Shown here in pieces: positions 31,685 to 41,846 of a stretch of DNA of 64,000 nt. The position numbers and the translations under genes were made by a program. Under the pieces are notes generated by a model. That model searched no databases, was not told where the DNA came from, and saw nothing but the letters and a program-made list of their open reading frames with translations. The DNA is from Streptococcus sanguinis (GTDB taxonomy: Bacteria > Bacillota > Bacilli > Lactobacillales > Streptococcaceae): NCBI GenBank assembly GCA_013378335.1, contig CP040556.1, forward strand, positions 1,736,001-1,800,000, written 5' to 3'. The stretch's first letter is position 1. Every line of letters starts with the position of its first letter.

Positions 31685-33100
31685 ATGGCCCTATTTGATT
31701 ATTCACGCGAGCCCCATTCAGACATTGCTTTTGTGGATATGAAAAGTTTTTACGCCTCTTGTGAATGCATTGCCCTCGGCCTTGACCCTTTGAAAACCTC
31801 GCTCTGTGTCATGAGTCGAATTGAAAACTCTGCCGGACTGATACTAGCTGCCACCCCTCTCTTTAAAAAGAATTTCGGTAGCCAAAATGTCAGCCGAAGC
31901 TATAATCTTCCTTTTGATGTCCACACCCGTAAGTTCAACTATGTTGCTGCCCGCAAGCTGGGACTGCCTATTACAGCAGATTATGTGCGCTTTATCGAAG
32001 ACGCTGCTCAAAAGACCTTATTGGTCCCACCTCGGATGAATTACTACATCCAGAAAAATATGGAAATCCAAAAGATTTTCCAGGATTTCGCAGCTCCCGA
32101 TGACATTTTCCCCTACTCAATCGATGAGGGCTTCCTAGATTTGACAAGCTCTATCAACTACTTCATTCCCGATCAGACGCTGGACCGCAGGACCAAACTA
32201 GACCTGCTTGCTGCCCGCATTCAACAGGCGATCTGGAAGAAGACTGGGATTTATGCCTCTATCGGTCTGAGCAACGCCAATCCTCTTCTCGCCAAGTTGG
32301 CCTTGGACATTGAAGCAAAACACACAAAAAAGATGCGGGTCAACTGGTCCTATGAGGATGTTCCAAGTAAGGTCTGGACTATCCCAACAATGACTGATTT
32401 TTGGGGCATCGGCCACCGAACAGCCACTCGTCTTAAGAAGCTAGACATCCATTCCATTTATGATTTGGCCCATTTTAATCCCGACATTCTCAAAAAAGAA
32501 ATGGGGGTCATGGGTCTGCAGCTTTGGTTTCACGCTCATGGCATTGATGAAAGCAATGTTCACAAGCCTTATCAGGTCAAGTCACATGGCCTGGGAAATT
32601 CGCAAATTCTTCCCCGAGATTATAGACAACAGGCAGAGATTGAGCTCGTTTTCCGGGAAATGGCGGAGCAGGTCGCCATCCGACTCAGGCGGACCGGCAA
32701 GAAATGCCAGCGTGTGTCCATCTATGCCCGCTATTCCAAGCAGGAGCGCCTGCCTTCCATTCATACACAGAAAAAAATTGAACCTACCAATAACAGTGAT
32801 CGACTGGCTCAAATCGTAGTTCAGCTTTTTCGTTCTAAATATCAGGGCGGGGCTATCCGACAGATTGGCGTTTTTTACAGTGACTTTGTCGATCAAGGAT
32901 ATGGTCTGATTTCTCTCTTTGATGACCCCCTGCAAATTCAAAAAGAAGAAGAGCTCCAGCTGACGATTGACTACATCAGAGATCGCTTCGGCTTTGCCTC
33001 TTTGCTTAAGGGATCAGCCTTGCTGGATTCCTCCCGTGCCATTGCTCGAAGCAAGCTAACCGGAGGCCATTCTGCTGGAGGGTTGGAGGGCTTATCATGA
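31685..33100 (+). CDS. umuC: Y-family DNA polymerase, UmuC type
   Basis: Translesion polymerase of 471 aa. The N-terminal palm motif FVDMKSFYASCECIALGLDP has the first metal Asp, and YSIDEGFLDLTSS has the second acidic pair. The helix-hairpin-helix thumb (FWGIGHRTATRLKKLDIHSI) and the little-finger region follow. It copies damaged DNA with low fidelity. It is downstream of the repressor and overlaps the next small gene by 4 bases, so the operon appears damage-inducible. Confidence 0.93.
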   Translation: MALFDYSREPHSDIAFVDMKSFYASCECIALGLDPLKTSLCVMSRIENSAGLILAATPLFKKNFGSQNVSRSYNLPFDVHTRKFNYVAARKLGLPITADYVRFIEDAAQKTLLVPPRMNYYIQKNMEIQKIFQDFAAPDDIFPYSIDEGFLDLTSSINYFIPDQTLDRRTKLDLLAARIQQAIWKKTGIYASIGLSNANPLLAKLALDIEAKHTKKMRVNWSYEDVPSKVWTIPTMTDFWGIGHRTATRLKKLDIHSIYDLAHFNPDILKKEMGVMGLQLWFHAHGIDESNVHKPYQVKSHGLGNSQILPRDYRQQAEIELVFREMAEQVAIRLRRTGKKCQRVSIYARYSKQERLPSIHTQKKIEPTNNSDRLAQIVVQLFRSKYQGGAIRQIGVFYSDFVDQGYGLISLFDDPLQIQKEEELQLTIDYIRDRFGFASLLKGSALLDSSRAIARSKLTGGHSAGGLEGLS

Positions 33101-33471
33101 CCGATCGCTCCTATCTCCCCTATCAGTCAGCTCGTGACTTTCAGGATCGTGGCATGGCTAAGTGGTCTGGCTTTTTTCTCTCTGAGCACAGCACTGCTCT
33201 GGCCAAAAAAGAACTAGATATGAGCCAGTTAACTCAGCTTGACAGGCAGGAGAAATTCCACCTGCTCAGCCAAGCCTATAGTCAGCAAGTTCCCATCAGA
33301 ATCACCTTTCTCAATCAGGGCAAGCTGACCGATGTTGTTGTTACTGTCTTTCATCTGGACAGCAAACAGGTCCTCCTGCAGAAAGGTGGCCATTACAAAG
33401 TCCTTGCTATCCATCAGATTCTTTCGATACAAGCTTCAGGAGGCGCAGATGACTGCTCAGAATCTACATGA
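33097..33471 (+). CDS. Small protein of the umuC operon (possibly YolD-like)
   Basis: Protein of 124 aa starting MTDRSYLPYQSARDFQDRGM, with a later beta-rich stretch (VPIRITFLNQGKLTDVVVTV, HYKVLAIHQILSIQ). YolD-type proteins accompany UmuC-type polymerases in Firmicutes and this length and layout fit, but I cannot assign the family securely. It overlaps umuC by 4 bases. Confidence 0.7.
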   Translation: MTDRSYLPYQSARDFQDRGMAKWSGFFLSEHSTALAKKELDMSQLTQLDRQEKFHLLSQAYSQQVPIRITFLNQGKLTDVVVTVFHLDSKQVLLQKGGHYKVLAIHQILSIQASGGADDCSEST

Positions 33472-33742
33472 GGAACTTCAATTTGATTATTTTTCCCAGA
33501 ATTACTATCAATTTCAAGAGGATTTTTATCAATTTTCCAATCTTCCCCAGCCTCTGATGGTCATGGAAGATGACATCCTACTCCACATGGCCAGCCGCCG
33601 AGTCACTTATTTCAAACTTTCCAAGACCAAAAGTTTGGACAAGAAGGACCATTACTTCCACTTTACCGTCAGCCGTCCAGATCAAGCAAACCGCCTCTGC
33701 ATTTACCACTATCAAGGCCAAACAGAAGATATAAATCAATAA
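33449..33742 (+). CDS. DUF5960 family protein
   Basis: Protein of 97 aa from MTAQNLHEELQFDYFSQNYY, rich in Tyr, Phe and Gln, with MASRRVTYFKLSKTKSLDKK and HYFHFTVSRPDQANRLC. It resembles small streptococcal proteins found after UmuC genes. The start at 33449 is preceded by AGGAGG inside the previous gene, which it overlaps by 23 bases. Function unknown. Confidence 0.75.
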   Translation: MTAQNLHEELQFDYFSQNYYQFQEDFYQFSNLPQPLMVMEDDILLHMASRRVTYFKLSKTKSLDKKDHYFHFTVSRPDQANRLCIYHYQGQTEDINQ

Positions 33743-33768
33743 GCTTCCAAACTAAGTCTGGGAGCTTA
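33738..33768 (+). terminator. Terminator-like hairpin after the SOS-like operon
   Basis: ATAAGCTTCC and GGGAGCTTAT pair around a short loop at the DUF5960 stop codon. The T run is weak, so it may only be a 3' protective hairpin. Confidence 0.5.
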
Positions 33769-33931
33769 TTGTATGGAGTTAGCCATCTACTAGAATCTTC
33801 TCAATTCTTTCTTGCTTTAAGCTAGGGAATAATATTAAAGATTTGAGCCAGCTATATTTGAACTCGAGAAACGCCATTCTTTTTAGGTTATATACCTAGT
33901 TTATTTGTATAACCTAATTTCATATTAAAAA

Positions 33932-33970
33932 CACCCCAAAAGTTAGATTTTCTGTCTAACTTTTGGGGTG
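33932..33970 (-). terminator. Terminator of the DUF177 gene
   Basis: CACCCCAAAAGTTAGA and TCTAACTTTTGGGGTG form a perfect 16-base stem with a 7-base loop, followed on the minus strand by TTTTTAAT. It lies 60 bases beyond the DUF177 stop. The remaining 33769-33931 sequence is AT-rich and shows no gene. Confidence 0.85.
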
Positions 33971-34029
33971 CAAGTCATAGCAATTTGTCTTTTCTTTTAT
34001 TTTTTGTCGATTTCAAAATTTTACAAGAA

Positions 34030-34560
34030 TTATTCATCAAACAGTCCTTGCAAACCGGCGAAAGGATTGTTCTTCTCTTTTTGAGCTTCTTGAGCAGCGG
34101 CAAATTCCTCTTCCGTCATAACTTGCCAGTCTTGGCCTGACAGAAATCCTTGGCCAGCTTCTTCCTCAGCTGTTAGGATTTTCAGCGGGATATTCATCAG
34201 GATATTGTCAGCCACACTCTCGGCTACATTTATTTCACCATTTTCAATCGGCAGCACCAAGTCCTGATCAATCATATCCTGCGATGCGGTCTGTCCTTCT
34301 TCCATGAAAATTTCGTTGACTAGATAAGACTCCTTGAGTTCCACTGGCTCCATGCTACGACTGGACATCAGAGTGATGGTATAAGACAGGTCATAATCTA
34401 GAAAATAAAGGCCATCTTCATATTGAACCTTTCCTTTGGCTACAATATCCTGAACATCTAAAATCTCAGGATTGCGTTCTTTTAACTCCTCTGCCAAGTC
34501 CAGCTTTTTCTCAAAGGCTAAACCTTCTGGATTCTTTCGAATTTCTTGAATATGCAACAT
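34030..34560 (-). CDS. DUF177/YceD family protein
   Basis: Acidic protein of 176 aa matching the YceD family (LDYDLSYTITLMSSRSMEPVEL, an LPIENGEINVAESVADNIL core and a Pro-Leu-Lys segment MNIPLKILTAEEE). In many bacteria YceD precedes rpmF and is linked to large-subunit rRNA; here no rpmF is adjacent and the gene stands alone with its own terminator. Confidence 0.85.
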   Translation of the reverse strand: MLHIQEIRKNPEGLAFEKKLDLAEELKERNPEILDVQDIVAKGKVQYEDGLYFLDYDLSYTITLMSSRSMEPVELKESYLVNEIFMEEGQTASQDMIDQDLVLPIENGEINVAESVADNILMNIPLKILTAEEEAGQGFLSGQDWQVMTEEEFAAAQEAQKEKNNPFAGLQGLFDE

Positions 34561-34657
34561 AAGTTCCTCTTTGTTTTTTCTTTTATTATATCATGTTTGG
34601 GCGCTCCGCTGTTATTGAAAATTATTTTGTTATAATAAATTACAAGGAGGGAAGACA

Positions 34658-35528
34658 ATGGAACATCTAGGACAGGTTTTTAGATTTTTTTCGCGAGGCA
34701 AGGCACATCTCTTTATCCGAGGCGACTGGCGGAGAATTTTCAAAATCGATGCTCTCTCGCTTTGAAAATGGGCAGAGCGAACTGTCGGCACAGAAACTTT
34801 TTAGCGCTCTCAGGGCCATCCACACGGAAACGGAAGAATTTACCATTGCAGCTGGCATCCAGGATCATCATTCTCACAAGGAACTCTTAAGCCAAATTCA
34901 AGATCTACTTCAAGCCAATCAGCTTAACCTCTTAGAAGAACTTTATCTGGAAAAAGAAAAAATCACGCGAAAAAGTAAAAGCGCTAGCGATTGGGTTGAG
35001 CGCCTGATTGTAAAGGCCTATCTCTGTGCCCTCAAAGAGTCTGAAAAAGCCCGACCAGAAGAGCTTGATTTCCTGCATGATTACCTCTTTTCAGTTGATA
35101 TTTGGGGGCGCTACGAGCTCCATCTCTTCTCTGTCTGCACTCCGGTTTTATCTCTAGATTTGTTTTCCCAATACACCAAAGAAATCCTCTCAAGAAAGGA
35201 TTTCGCAGCCTTGTTTGCCAACAATCGCAACACCCTGCACACTACCTTTCTTAATGGATATTTGCTAGCCATTAGTCAGGAAAATATCACCCAGGCAGAC
35301 TATTTCCAACAAGTCATTGAGCGACACTTTTACGAAGAAAATGAGACTTACTTCCGAATTGTCTATCTCTTTGCTCAGGGAGAGTTGATCTGTTTGAAAG
35401 GGCAAACAGAAGAGGGACTCACTCAAATGAAGCAAGCTGTCGACATTTTCCGAATCTTGAACTGTCAGCATAGTGCTGACTATTATCAAGAAGCTCTTGA
35501 TACTGCTTTTCAAAAATATAGTAAATAA
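34658..35528 (+). CDS. Rgg-family regulator, apparent frameshift in the HTH
   Basis: Transcription regulator of the Rgg family (about 289 aa if intact). The ATG at 34658 follows AAGGAGGGAA and reads MEHLGQVFRFF, then leaves the frame at a run of seven T (34685-34691). With six T the sequence reads FFREARHISLSEATGGEFSK and joins MLSRFENGQSELSAQKLF, a complete XRE-type HTH. The rest is the TPR-like peptide-binding domain (DYLFSVDIWGRYELHLFSVC). It is broken by one extra T, from error or mutation. It lies upstream of an MFS gene and has a terminator of its own. No short hydrophobic peptide gene was recognised nearby. Confidence 0.85.
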
Positions 35529-35535
35529 TACAAAT

Positions 35536-35582
35536 CTCCATTTTTGAACTCAGCGATGTTGAGTTGGAAAGTGGAGTTTTTT
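35536..35582 (+). terminator. Terminator of the rgg-like gene
   Basis: CTCCA...ACTCA, a 7-base loop, TGAGT...TGGAG, then TTTTTT. The rest of the 348-base gap to 35876 carries a promoter (35763-35790) and an A/T-rich stretch. A 13-codon frame at 35644-35685 (MQHFLWLRFSILY) has no RBS and is not called. Confidence 0.75.
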
Positions 35583-35762
35583 GATGCAAAATACACTCCA
35601 ACTTACTCATTTTAACAATTGCACTCAAAAATCGTTGAATATATGCAACATTTCCTGTGGCTTAGATTTTCTATTTTATACTAAAAACAGAAAGAGCTAG
35701 CGCAAGTCACTTTCAGAATTATACCACTTGCTTATGAAACCTAACCAGTTGCCGAAAAGCCC

Positions 35763-35790
35763 TTGTTTTTGGCTTTAAACGGTCTATAAT
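35763..35790 (+). promoter_or_regulatory. Promoter of the MFS gene
   Basis: TTGTTT (35763-35768), a 16-base spacer and TATAAT (35785-35790) lie 86 bases upstream of the ATG. Confidence 0.6.
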
Positions 35791-35876
35791 GGCCATCAGA
35801 AAGAGAAAAAAAGCTAGATTACAGATGTGCCCAATCAGCTTTTATACACTCTTGTCGTTTAGAAAAGGAGTCTACG

Positions 35877-37118
35877 ATGAAATTATTCTTTAAAAATGGG
35901 GTCTATGCCTCACTCAGCCTTTCCCGAATCTTCAATACCTTAGGAGCTTCTATTTTCAATATCGTTTTTGTGGTATTTGCTTCCAGCATGCCCAATCCCA
36001 AGTTTGCTATTGCTGTGGCTAATTTTATCGTCCTGGTTCCGACATTCTTTACTATCTTTGCTGGTATCAAAGCTGACAAGACCGTTCATAAGGCTCGTTG
36101 GCTGATTCATTTTGGTTATCTTCAGGCCCTGCTCTTTGTCCTTGTTGCCTTCATGACTCGCTCCAGCTCCTATCTAGCCTTTTCAGCCGTCTGCTTGATG
36201 AATATTCTTTCAGATATTATCAGCGACTATCGCAGCGGTCTCCAAATGCCGATTTTAAAAAAGAATGTTCCAGAGAAAGACCTTATGGAAGCTTTCTCTT
36301 TTACCCAGCTTATCAGCTTTCTTTGCAGCCTGGCCGGACAAGCTTTGGGAGTTTGGCTCTTAACCGTCAGCCAGCAAGACTTTTTCCTAGTTGCTTTGGT
36401 TAACGCCTTGACCTTTCTCCTATCCTCCACCATCCTCTATCTAGTCCGCCGCCGATTGACCCATGACCCCGTCGTAATTTCTGAGAAAAAAGCTCCTCTG
36501 AAGGAAGAGTTGAAGAAAATGTACACATCGTCCAAACTCATCTTCGAACAGAAAGGTTCTAACAGTTTTCTCAAACTGCTGGCTCAAATCCTAGTCGTCA
36601 ACGCTATGGCAGGTTCTCTTATAGCTCTTTATAATCTCTACTTGCTGGACAATCCTATCTTCCAGCTGTCCTATAGCCAGTCGCTCTTGGTTCTTCAGAC
36701 AGCTCTTGTCCTAGCCATGGTCATCGCTAGCCTGACTCCCCACGATTACTTTAGCCGCCTAGCGCTTAATCAGCTCATCATCTGGGCTGCTCTTACCATG
36801 ATTCTGCTTGCTGTCAGCAACTTCTTGCATCTGCCTGTTTTCGTTGGCATTGCTTTTGGATTTTTACTAGCTTATATCTCTGGCAAAATAAACCCCAAAA
36901 TTAATACTCTCTTACTGAGCAAGTTGTCTTCCGATGTTCTCGCTCAGACTTCCAGCTTTCTGAGTCTGCTCTTTTCTTTCTCTGTTCCCTTTGGTACTAT
37001 GGTCTTCAGCAGTCTAGCCCTCTGGAATATGAATGCTAGCTGGCTCATCTTCAGCTTTATAGGTGTGATTGCTCTGCTCTTATCTATTGAGAAAAAGAAA
37101 GATGTTAATGAAAGATGA
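35877..37118 (+). CDS. MFS transporter
   Basis: Membrane protein of 413 aa with about 12 hydrophobic segments. It starts MKLFFKNGVYASLSLSRIFN and shows the MFS antiporter layout without a clear drug-specific motif; VCLMNILSDIISDYRSGLQMP is a cytoplasmic loop segment. RBS AAAAGGAG precedes the ATG. The Rgg-like gene upstream may control it, as Rgg proteins often sit beside their exporter targets. Substrate unknown. A bidirectional terminator follows. Confidence 0.85.
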   Translation: MKLFFKNGVYASLSLSRIFNTLGASIFNIVFVVFASSMPNPKFAIAVANFIVLVPTFFTIFAGIKADKTVHKARWLIHFGYLQALLFVLVAFMTRSSSYLAFSAVCLMNILSDIISDYRSGLQMPILKKNVPEKDLMEAFSFTQLISFLCSLAGQALGVWLLTVSQQDFFLVALVNALTFLLSSTILYLVRRRLTHDPVVISEKKAPLKEELKKMYTSSKLIFEQKGSNSFLKLLAQILVVNAMAGSLIALYNLYLLDNPIFQLSYSQSLLVLQTALVLAMVIASLTPHDYFSRLALNQLIIWAALTMILLAVSNFLHLPVFVGIAFGFLLAYISGKINPKINTLLLSKLSSDVLAQTSSFLSLLFSFSVPFGTMVFSSLALWNMNASWLIFSFIGVIALLLSIEKKKDVNER

Positions 37119-37157
37119 TAGATTCTTGTTTCTAAATTTATTCTCCCAGAAGACAGC

Positions 37158-37196
37158 AAAAAACGATAACTTCCAAATAAAGAGTTATCGTTTTTG
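37158..37196. terminator. Bidirectional terminator between the MFS gene and gtf
   Basis: AAAAAACGATAACT, a loop of about 10 bases, AGTTATCGTTTTTG. It separates the convergent MFS and gtf genes. Confidence 0.85.
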
Positions 37197-37245
37197 TGTA
37201 TTAGAAAGCTAAAGATTAAGTTTCATTTAGTCTATTCTATTGCTA

Positions 37246-40200
37246 TTAGTTCCAGCCGAAGCGTCTGCCTCTACCATTGCGGTCGAAGTACATCCAACTT
37301 CCATCTTCTAGCTGAATCCATTTATTGCGTGCCATTTCACCTGATTTCGGATCAAAGTAACGGTTAGCACCATTGACATAGACAACCTTGCCTTTGACTT
37401 GCTTGCCGTCTTGGTCGAAATAGAGGGTCTGTTGGCCGACCTGCTGCAGACCTGTTACTGCTTTACCAGCCTGATCGAAGTAATACCATTCATTCTTGGC
37501 ACCTTCTGCAAACTTGCCGACTGCCATTTCTCCTGAATTAGCATCGAAGTAACGGATCGTTTTATCAGCCAGAGTTACGACTTGACCCTTGACTTGCTTG
37601 CCATCTTGGTCAAAGTAAAGCACTTGCTTGTTGATGGTTTGTAGACCAGTCACAGCCGTACCAGCCTGATCGAAGTAATACCATACATTCTTGGCACCTT
37701 CGACAAACTTGTTGACAGCCATTTCACCTGAGTTGGCATCAAAGTAACGGATACTCTTGTCTGCAAGTGTCACGACTTGACCCTTGACTTGCTTACCATC
37801 TTGGTCGAAGTAAAGTGTTTGCTGGCCAAGTTTTTGAAGACCTGTTACAGCAACACCATCTGCTCCGAAATAGTACCAGTCACTTGGATTATCTCCTTGG
37901 GCAAAGCGATTAGCAGCAGCGTTACCTGAATCCTTGTCAAAGTAACGAAGTTTACCATCCTTGGCACGCGCAATCTTGCCCTTGACTTGGTAGCCGTTTT
38001 GGTCGAAGAATTGCTGATTGCCACCCAGAGTTACCAAACCTCTAGCCATGACACCCTTGGCATCAAAGTAACGCCAGTTTTGGCCATCAGTAGTGTAGTA
38101 GCGATTAACGATTTTAGCACCAGTCTTATCGTAGTAGTACTGATTGCCATTTTCATCTTCACGGAGAGAGTCTCGCAGCTGAATACCATTCTTGAGGAAA
38201 TAAACTTGCTTGCCATCAATTTCTTGCGCGCCTGTCACCAGATAGCCGCGGTTATCGAAGTAATACCAATTTCCATTTTCATCTTGGATAAAGGAATTTC
38301 TAGCTTGATAGCCACTAGTTGAATAGTACTTGAACCCAGTAGTATCTTTGACAAATCCTGTATAAGCTTTCTTATTGACCAGTTGCTTAGGCAGTACCAT
38401 CTCACCATTCTTGTTGTTGAGATATTCGTTGCTAGCCCAGTCTTTAAGAACATAGTAAGCACCACGACCCAAGATATTGGTACCGTTGAAGTATTTGGCT
38501 GACCACTTGGTAATCTTCTCATCAGTCGTCATCTTTTGACCGTTGGAAATTTGTACTCGTTCAAAGATTTCCGGGTATTTAGCTTTGAGTTCATCCAAGA
38601 AGGCTCCACCATACTTGCCTTGATAGTCTGTACCATTCGTTCTAGTATTGGCAACGTAAAGTTTTTCCTTGATTTCTGCGCCTTCACGGTAGGTTCCGTA
38701 GTTATTGACACGAGTTGCTGTTACTACTTCCTTGCCTGGCAGATTGTAGATTTGGTCTGGAACCCAGTCTGCAATGGCTTGGATATTGACACTATGAAGA
38801 GCACGGAGAGCATTGAGCAAGTCATTTAAAGAACCATATTTATTGTTCTTGCTCATTGCCATATCATAGCGGTCTTCAAAGGCATAACCATTCTGGATGA
38901 TAGAGTCTAGGAAAGTACCGTCTTGGCTAGATACATACTGAGGTGGCAGCTCAAACGAAGTCACTCCCCATTCCTTGAAGAGGTTGACATTTTTAGCAAT
39001 GACTTTATTAGTATACTGGTCATCACGGGTTGCAAAGTCTTGGAAGTTAGAGAAACCTTCGTAAATCAGCTGAGAATCAAGGGCTGCGCTAGATTCGTAA
39101 ACCTGACCGCTGGCATTTTTCTTCTTGCTGGCTGTTACACGTGCATCCTGATCTGCCTTAGCACCAACTGGTACCCAAACAGCCAGATAACCAGAAACTT
39201 GGACATTGCTGTAGCCTGCGATATCATTCATATCAAAGGTCAAAATACCATTGGCATCTGTCTTCTTCCAGAGCGATTGCGGCACTTCTTCGTCAGTTAG
39301 ATAGCGGGAAATGCCATCTTTAGTCGTCAAGAGTACAGGACGGTAGTATTGATTCTTATGGGCTGCTCCCATATTGACTTGCAGTTTATCCCACTCGTTC
39401 AGCTTGAGATTCGGGTTATTAGAAGCAATAACTGCCATCCCTTGGGTACGGGTCTCTTCTGTTCCTTCATCCGTTGCTTCGTTGGCACCAGTACCATAAC
39501 GAACAGAAGTCAAAATTCCATTGTAAGACCATTTATCCGCCTCACGAGGCACACCCATATAGGTGACTTTCATGTCCTGACCGCCAGCTACATACTTAAT
39601 ACGAGCCCGTAACAAGGCATCGATAGCGTCATAGTAAGGAGATTTCTTCTCCATATATTGGCCGTCATCTGTATAGAGATCACCATAGTAGACCCGAGTG
39701 ACAGAGTCTTTATTGGAGAGCATGAGAGCATGAGCAGTTGGGATATTGAACTGCGTATACTTCTTGTCCGCCTTGCGCATATCTTCGTTGTAGATCTTGA
39801 AGGCTTGCTTGAGCTCATCCATGGTAAAGGTCAAACCATCAGTATTTGGATTGATATTTTCCCGAATGATGTCGGCAATAACGGTTTGCACTTCACTGTC
39901 ATGAGCCCGAACAAAGATATAGTTGGCCATCCGCTCGCCATTTTTCTTTTCAGTAGAACGGTCATTCAGACTATTAGTAATCGTTGGCTCTACTCCGCTA
40001 CGGACAGAAAGCTTACGCATGAAGGAATAAAGCAAGGACAGACGAAGTTTGTTGTCAATCGCTAATTGAGCACCCTTGGTGTCTTTATTATAGTCAGGGT
40101 CGTTGTCAGACCAAGCTTCTAAAATAGACAGGTGCTTAATAGCCTGCTCTTCACTTTCTCCAACCTTGTAGCGAGACTTGAAGTAGTCAGAGGCAATTTG

Positions 40201-41778
40201 GAGCAAGTCCGCATTGACGTTGTCTACCGCATCGACACGAACCCCGTCAAAGTTAGCAGTCGGATCATTGGCTACGATGCTTCCGAAGTTCATCATAAAG
40301 TGCAGCCAGTTGAGTTGCTCAGCCTGAACAGCTGGATTAGAGTTGTCAAAGTCGTTAGCTAGCAGGAACTCATAACCACCGGTTGACTTGTCAATGAAGT
40401 ACTTAGGTGTACCAGTTTGGTTGGTTGGTGTGCGGTTCAGGATGCGGTACTTAGAATTAGCATGAGAAGTCTTCTCACTATTAGTATAAAGCAGAGCTCC
40501 GCCTTGCAAGTGATCCTTATTAGTACCGGTTGTTTCAGACTCCGTCTTGATGTTCCAGTTTGGCTGAGTTTTGACAAATGCGCCCATCAGTGTTCTCAGC
40601 CATTTAGTATCGCCTTCTTTACCGATTCTTTCTTCAATTTTGCGCTGAACCTGCTGAGAAGCACCTGTCAGGATAGCTTGTTCCACTTTGTTTTCAAAAG
40701 CTCCTGCTCCCAGGCCTTGCTGGTTCATATAGTTGAGATAGCTAACCTGCGTTTGCTTATCAGGCCACCAAGCCATTAAAAGGGGACGTAGGTCTGTTTC
40801 TGTTGATGCTGTCCATGTTTTTCCATCCTTGAGGATAGCTTTTGGACGGTACCAGCTATCTGCTGTCAAATAGCCATCTACTGTTTCGATGTCCTTATCC
40901 GTTGTACCATGGAAGGCATTCATTCTGGTAAATTCATTGTTGAGGCTGCTAGTACCTTGCTGGAATTGATACTCAGCTGAATCAATCAATGCTCCGGTCT
41001 CTGCATCGAAATAAAGAATTTTTCCATTGAGTTCAACTGCAAAATTCTTTTTAACTGTACCGTCGTCCTGAACATAGTATTTCTTGCCATCAATGGTCTT
41101 GATGTGAGCCAACACATCATCATCATGCTCAGTATTCACAGGCGCATCTTGAGCTTGAGCAGCCACCATTTTTTCAGCTATTGCTCCCTGTCTTTGAGCA
41201 GGTTCTGGTAAACGGTCTTTCTTTGCAACTTTTGGATTTGCAACAATCTTGTCTGAAACAGTCTTTTTTGCTTGTTTGTCAACAGCCTGCTTTTGAACAG
41301 TTGCTGGACTTGCTTGTCTATCCTGATTAGCTGCTTCCGTTTTAGCAGTTTCTGATGCTGTGTTAGCTGCTTTTGCTTCTTCAACAACGGCTGCCTTTTC
41401 TGTAGCTGCTGCTTCTGCTACTGCCGGCTTAGCTGGCTCTTGAGTATCAGTTTTAGCAGCTGCCTCTGTATTTCCTGCACTCTCAGCAGTCTTTTCACTA
41501 GCTACAGCAGCATCAGTCCCCTTGTCTGCAGAAGTTGCTTTTTCTGCTTCTAGTTGAGAAGCTGAGCTAGCTTGTGCTTGGGCAGCTTGATCCGGGCTAC
41601 CAGTCTGGACTGTAGTTGACTCTTGAACTGCCACCTGCTTAACATCATCGGCATGGACAAGACCTGCTTCTAGACCAAGTACTTTTGGTGCTACAATAAG
41701 TGCTAAGGTAGTCACACCGATGGCTACCCAATTCTTCTTAACTTTATGCATCTTATAATGAATTTTTTTCTCCATCAT
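37246..41778 (-). CDS. gtfP: Glucosyltransferase (glucansucrase, GH70), GtfP/GtfG type
   Basis: Secreted enzyme of 1510 aa that polymerises glucose from sucrose into glucan, used in biofilm and adhesion. The N-terminus is a long KxYKxGKxW-type signal (residues 3-43, [13 protein letters not shown]). An Ala/Glu/Lys-rich variable region runs to about 220. The GH70 core follows: nucleophile Asp516 in [10 protein letters not shown], acid/base Glu554 in [10 protein letters not shown], and Asp627 in VRAHDSEV. The C-terminal third is a glucan-binding region of cell-wall-binding-type repeats (YYFDxx[12 protein letters not shown]). It is slightly shorter than GtfG of S. gordonii (1577 aa). It lies 68 bases downstream of rgg. 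RBS GAAGGAGG. Linkage type cannot be read reliably from motifs alone. Confidence 0.93.
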   Translation of the reverse strand: MMEKKIHYKMHKVKKNWVAIGVTTLALIVAPKVLGLEAGLVHADDVKQVAVQESTTVQTGSPDQAAQAQASSASQLEAEKATSADKGTDAAVASEKTAESAGNTEAAAKTDTQEPAKPAVAEAAATEKAAVVEEAKAANTASETAKTEAANQDRQASPATVQKQAVDKQAKKTVSDKIVANPKVAKKDRLPEPAQRQGAIAEKMVAAQAQDAPVNTEHDDDVLAHIKTIDGKKYYVQDDGTVKKNFAVELNGKILYFDAETGALIDSAEYQFQQGTSSLNNEFTRMNAFHGTTDKDIETVDGYLTADSWYRPKAILKDGKTWTASTETDLRPLLMAWWPDKQTQVSYLNYMNQQGLGAGAFENKVEQAILTGASQQVQRKIEERIGKEGDTKWLRTLMGAFVKTQPNWNIKTESETTGTNKDHLQGGALLYTNSEKTSHANSKYRILNRTPTNQTGTPKYFIDKSTGGYEFLLANDFDNSNPAVQAEQLNWLHFMMNFGSIVANDPTANFDGVRVDAVDNVNADLLQIASDYFKSRYKVGESEEQAIKHLSILEAWSDNDPDYNKDTKGAQLAIDNKLRLSLLYSFMRKLSVRSGVEPTITNSLNDRSTEKKNGERMANYIFVRAHDSEVQTVIADIIRENINPNTDGLTFTMDELKQAFKIYNEDMRKADKKYTQFNIPTAHALMLSNKDSVTRVYYGDLYTDDGQYMEKKSPYYDAIDALLRARIKYVAGGQDMKVTYMGVPREADKWSYNGILTSVRYGTGANEATDEGTEETRTQGMAVIASNNPNLKLNEWDKLQVNMGAAHKNQYYRPVLLTTKDGISRYLTDEEVPQSLWKKTDANGILTFDMNDIAGYSNVQVSGYLAVWVPVGAKADQDARVTASKKKNASGQVYESSAALDSQLIYEGFSNFQDFATRDDQYTNKVIAKNVNLFKEWGVTSFELPPQYVSSQDGTFLDSIIQNGYAFEDRYDMAMSKNNKYGSLNDLLNALRALHSVNIQAIADWVPDQIYNLPGKEVVTATRVNNYGTYREGAEIKEKLYVANTRTNGTDYQGKYGGAFLDELKAKYPEIFERVQISNGQKMTTDEKITKWSAKYFNGTNILGRGAYYVLKDWASNEYLNNKNGEMVLPKQLVNKKAYTGFVKDTTGFKYYSTSGYQARNSFIQDENGNWYYFDNRGYLVTGAQEIDGKQVYFLKNGIQLRDSLREDENGNQYYYDKTGAKIVNRYYTTDGQNWRYFDAKGVMARGLVTLGGNQQFFDQNGYQVKGKIARAKDGKLRYFDKDSGNAAANRFAQGDNPSDWYYFGADGVAVTGLQKLGQQTLYFDQDGKQVKGQVVTLADKSIRYFDANSGEMAVNKFVEGAKNVWYYFDQAGTAVTGLQTINKQVLYFDQDGKQVKGQVVTLADKTIRYFDANSGEMAVGKFAEGAKNEWYYFDQAGKAVTGLQQVGQQTLYFDQDGKQVKGKVVYVNGANRYFDPKSGEMARNKWIQLEDGSWMYFDRNGRGRRFGWN
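37396..37985 (-). repeat. 195-bp tandem repeats in the glucan-binding domain of gtf
   Basis: The coding sequence repeats with a 195-base period: equivalent points fall at 37401, 37596 and 37791. The 65-residue unit includes [23 protein letters not shown] and YYFDQAG. Two units are nearly identical, flanked by diverged ones. Such units vary in number between strains by recombination. Confidence 0.85.
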
Positions 41779-41846
41779 AAAACCTCCTTCTGAATTTGGT
41801 ATAAAGTTTTACCTTTATTTTATCCTTTTTCAGAGGAGGGCCTATT

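Noticed and set aside
35644..35685. A 13-codon frame MQHFLWLRFSILY after the rgg-like gene, possibly a short hydrophobic pheromone
   Set aside because: No RBS, no charged N-terminal part and no typical Glu or Asp of SHP peptides; probably chance in AT-rich DNA.
39349..40065. Several plus-strand open frames inside the gtf gene
   Set aside because: They lie opposite a complete, motif-verified GH70 enzyme, have no RBS and look like shadows.
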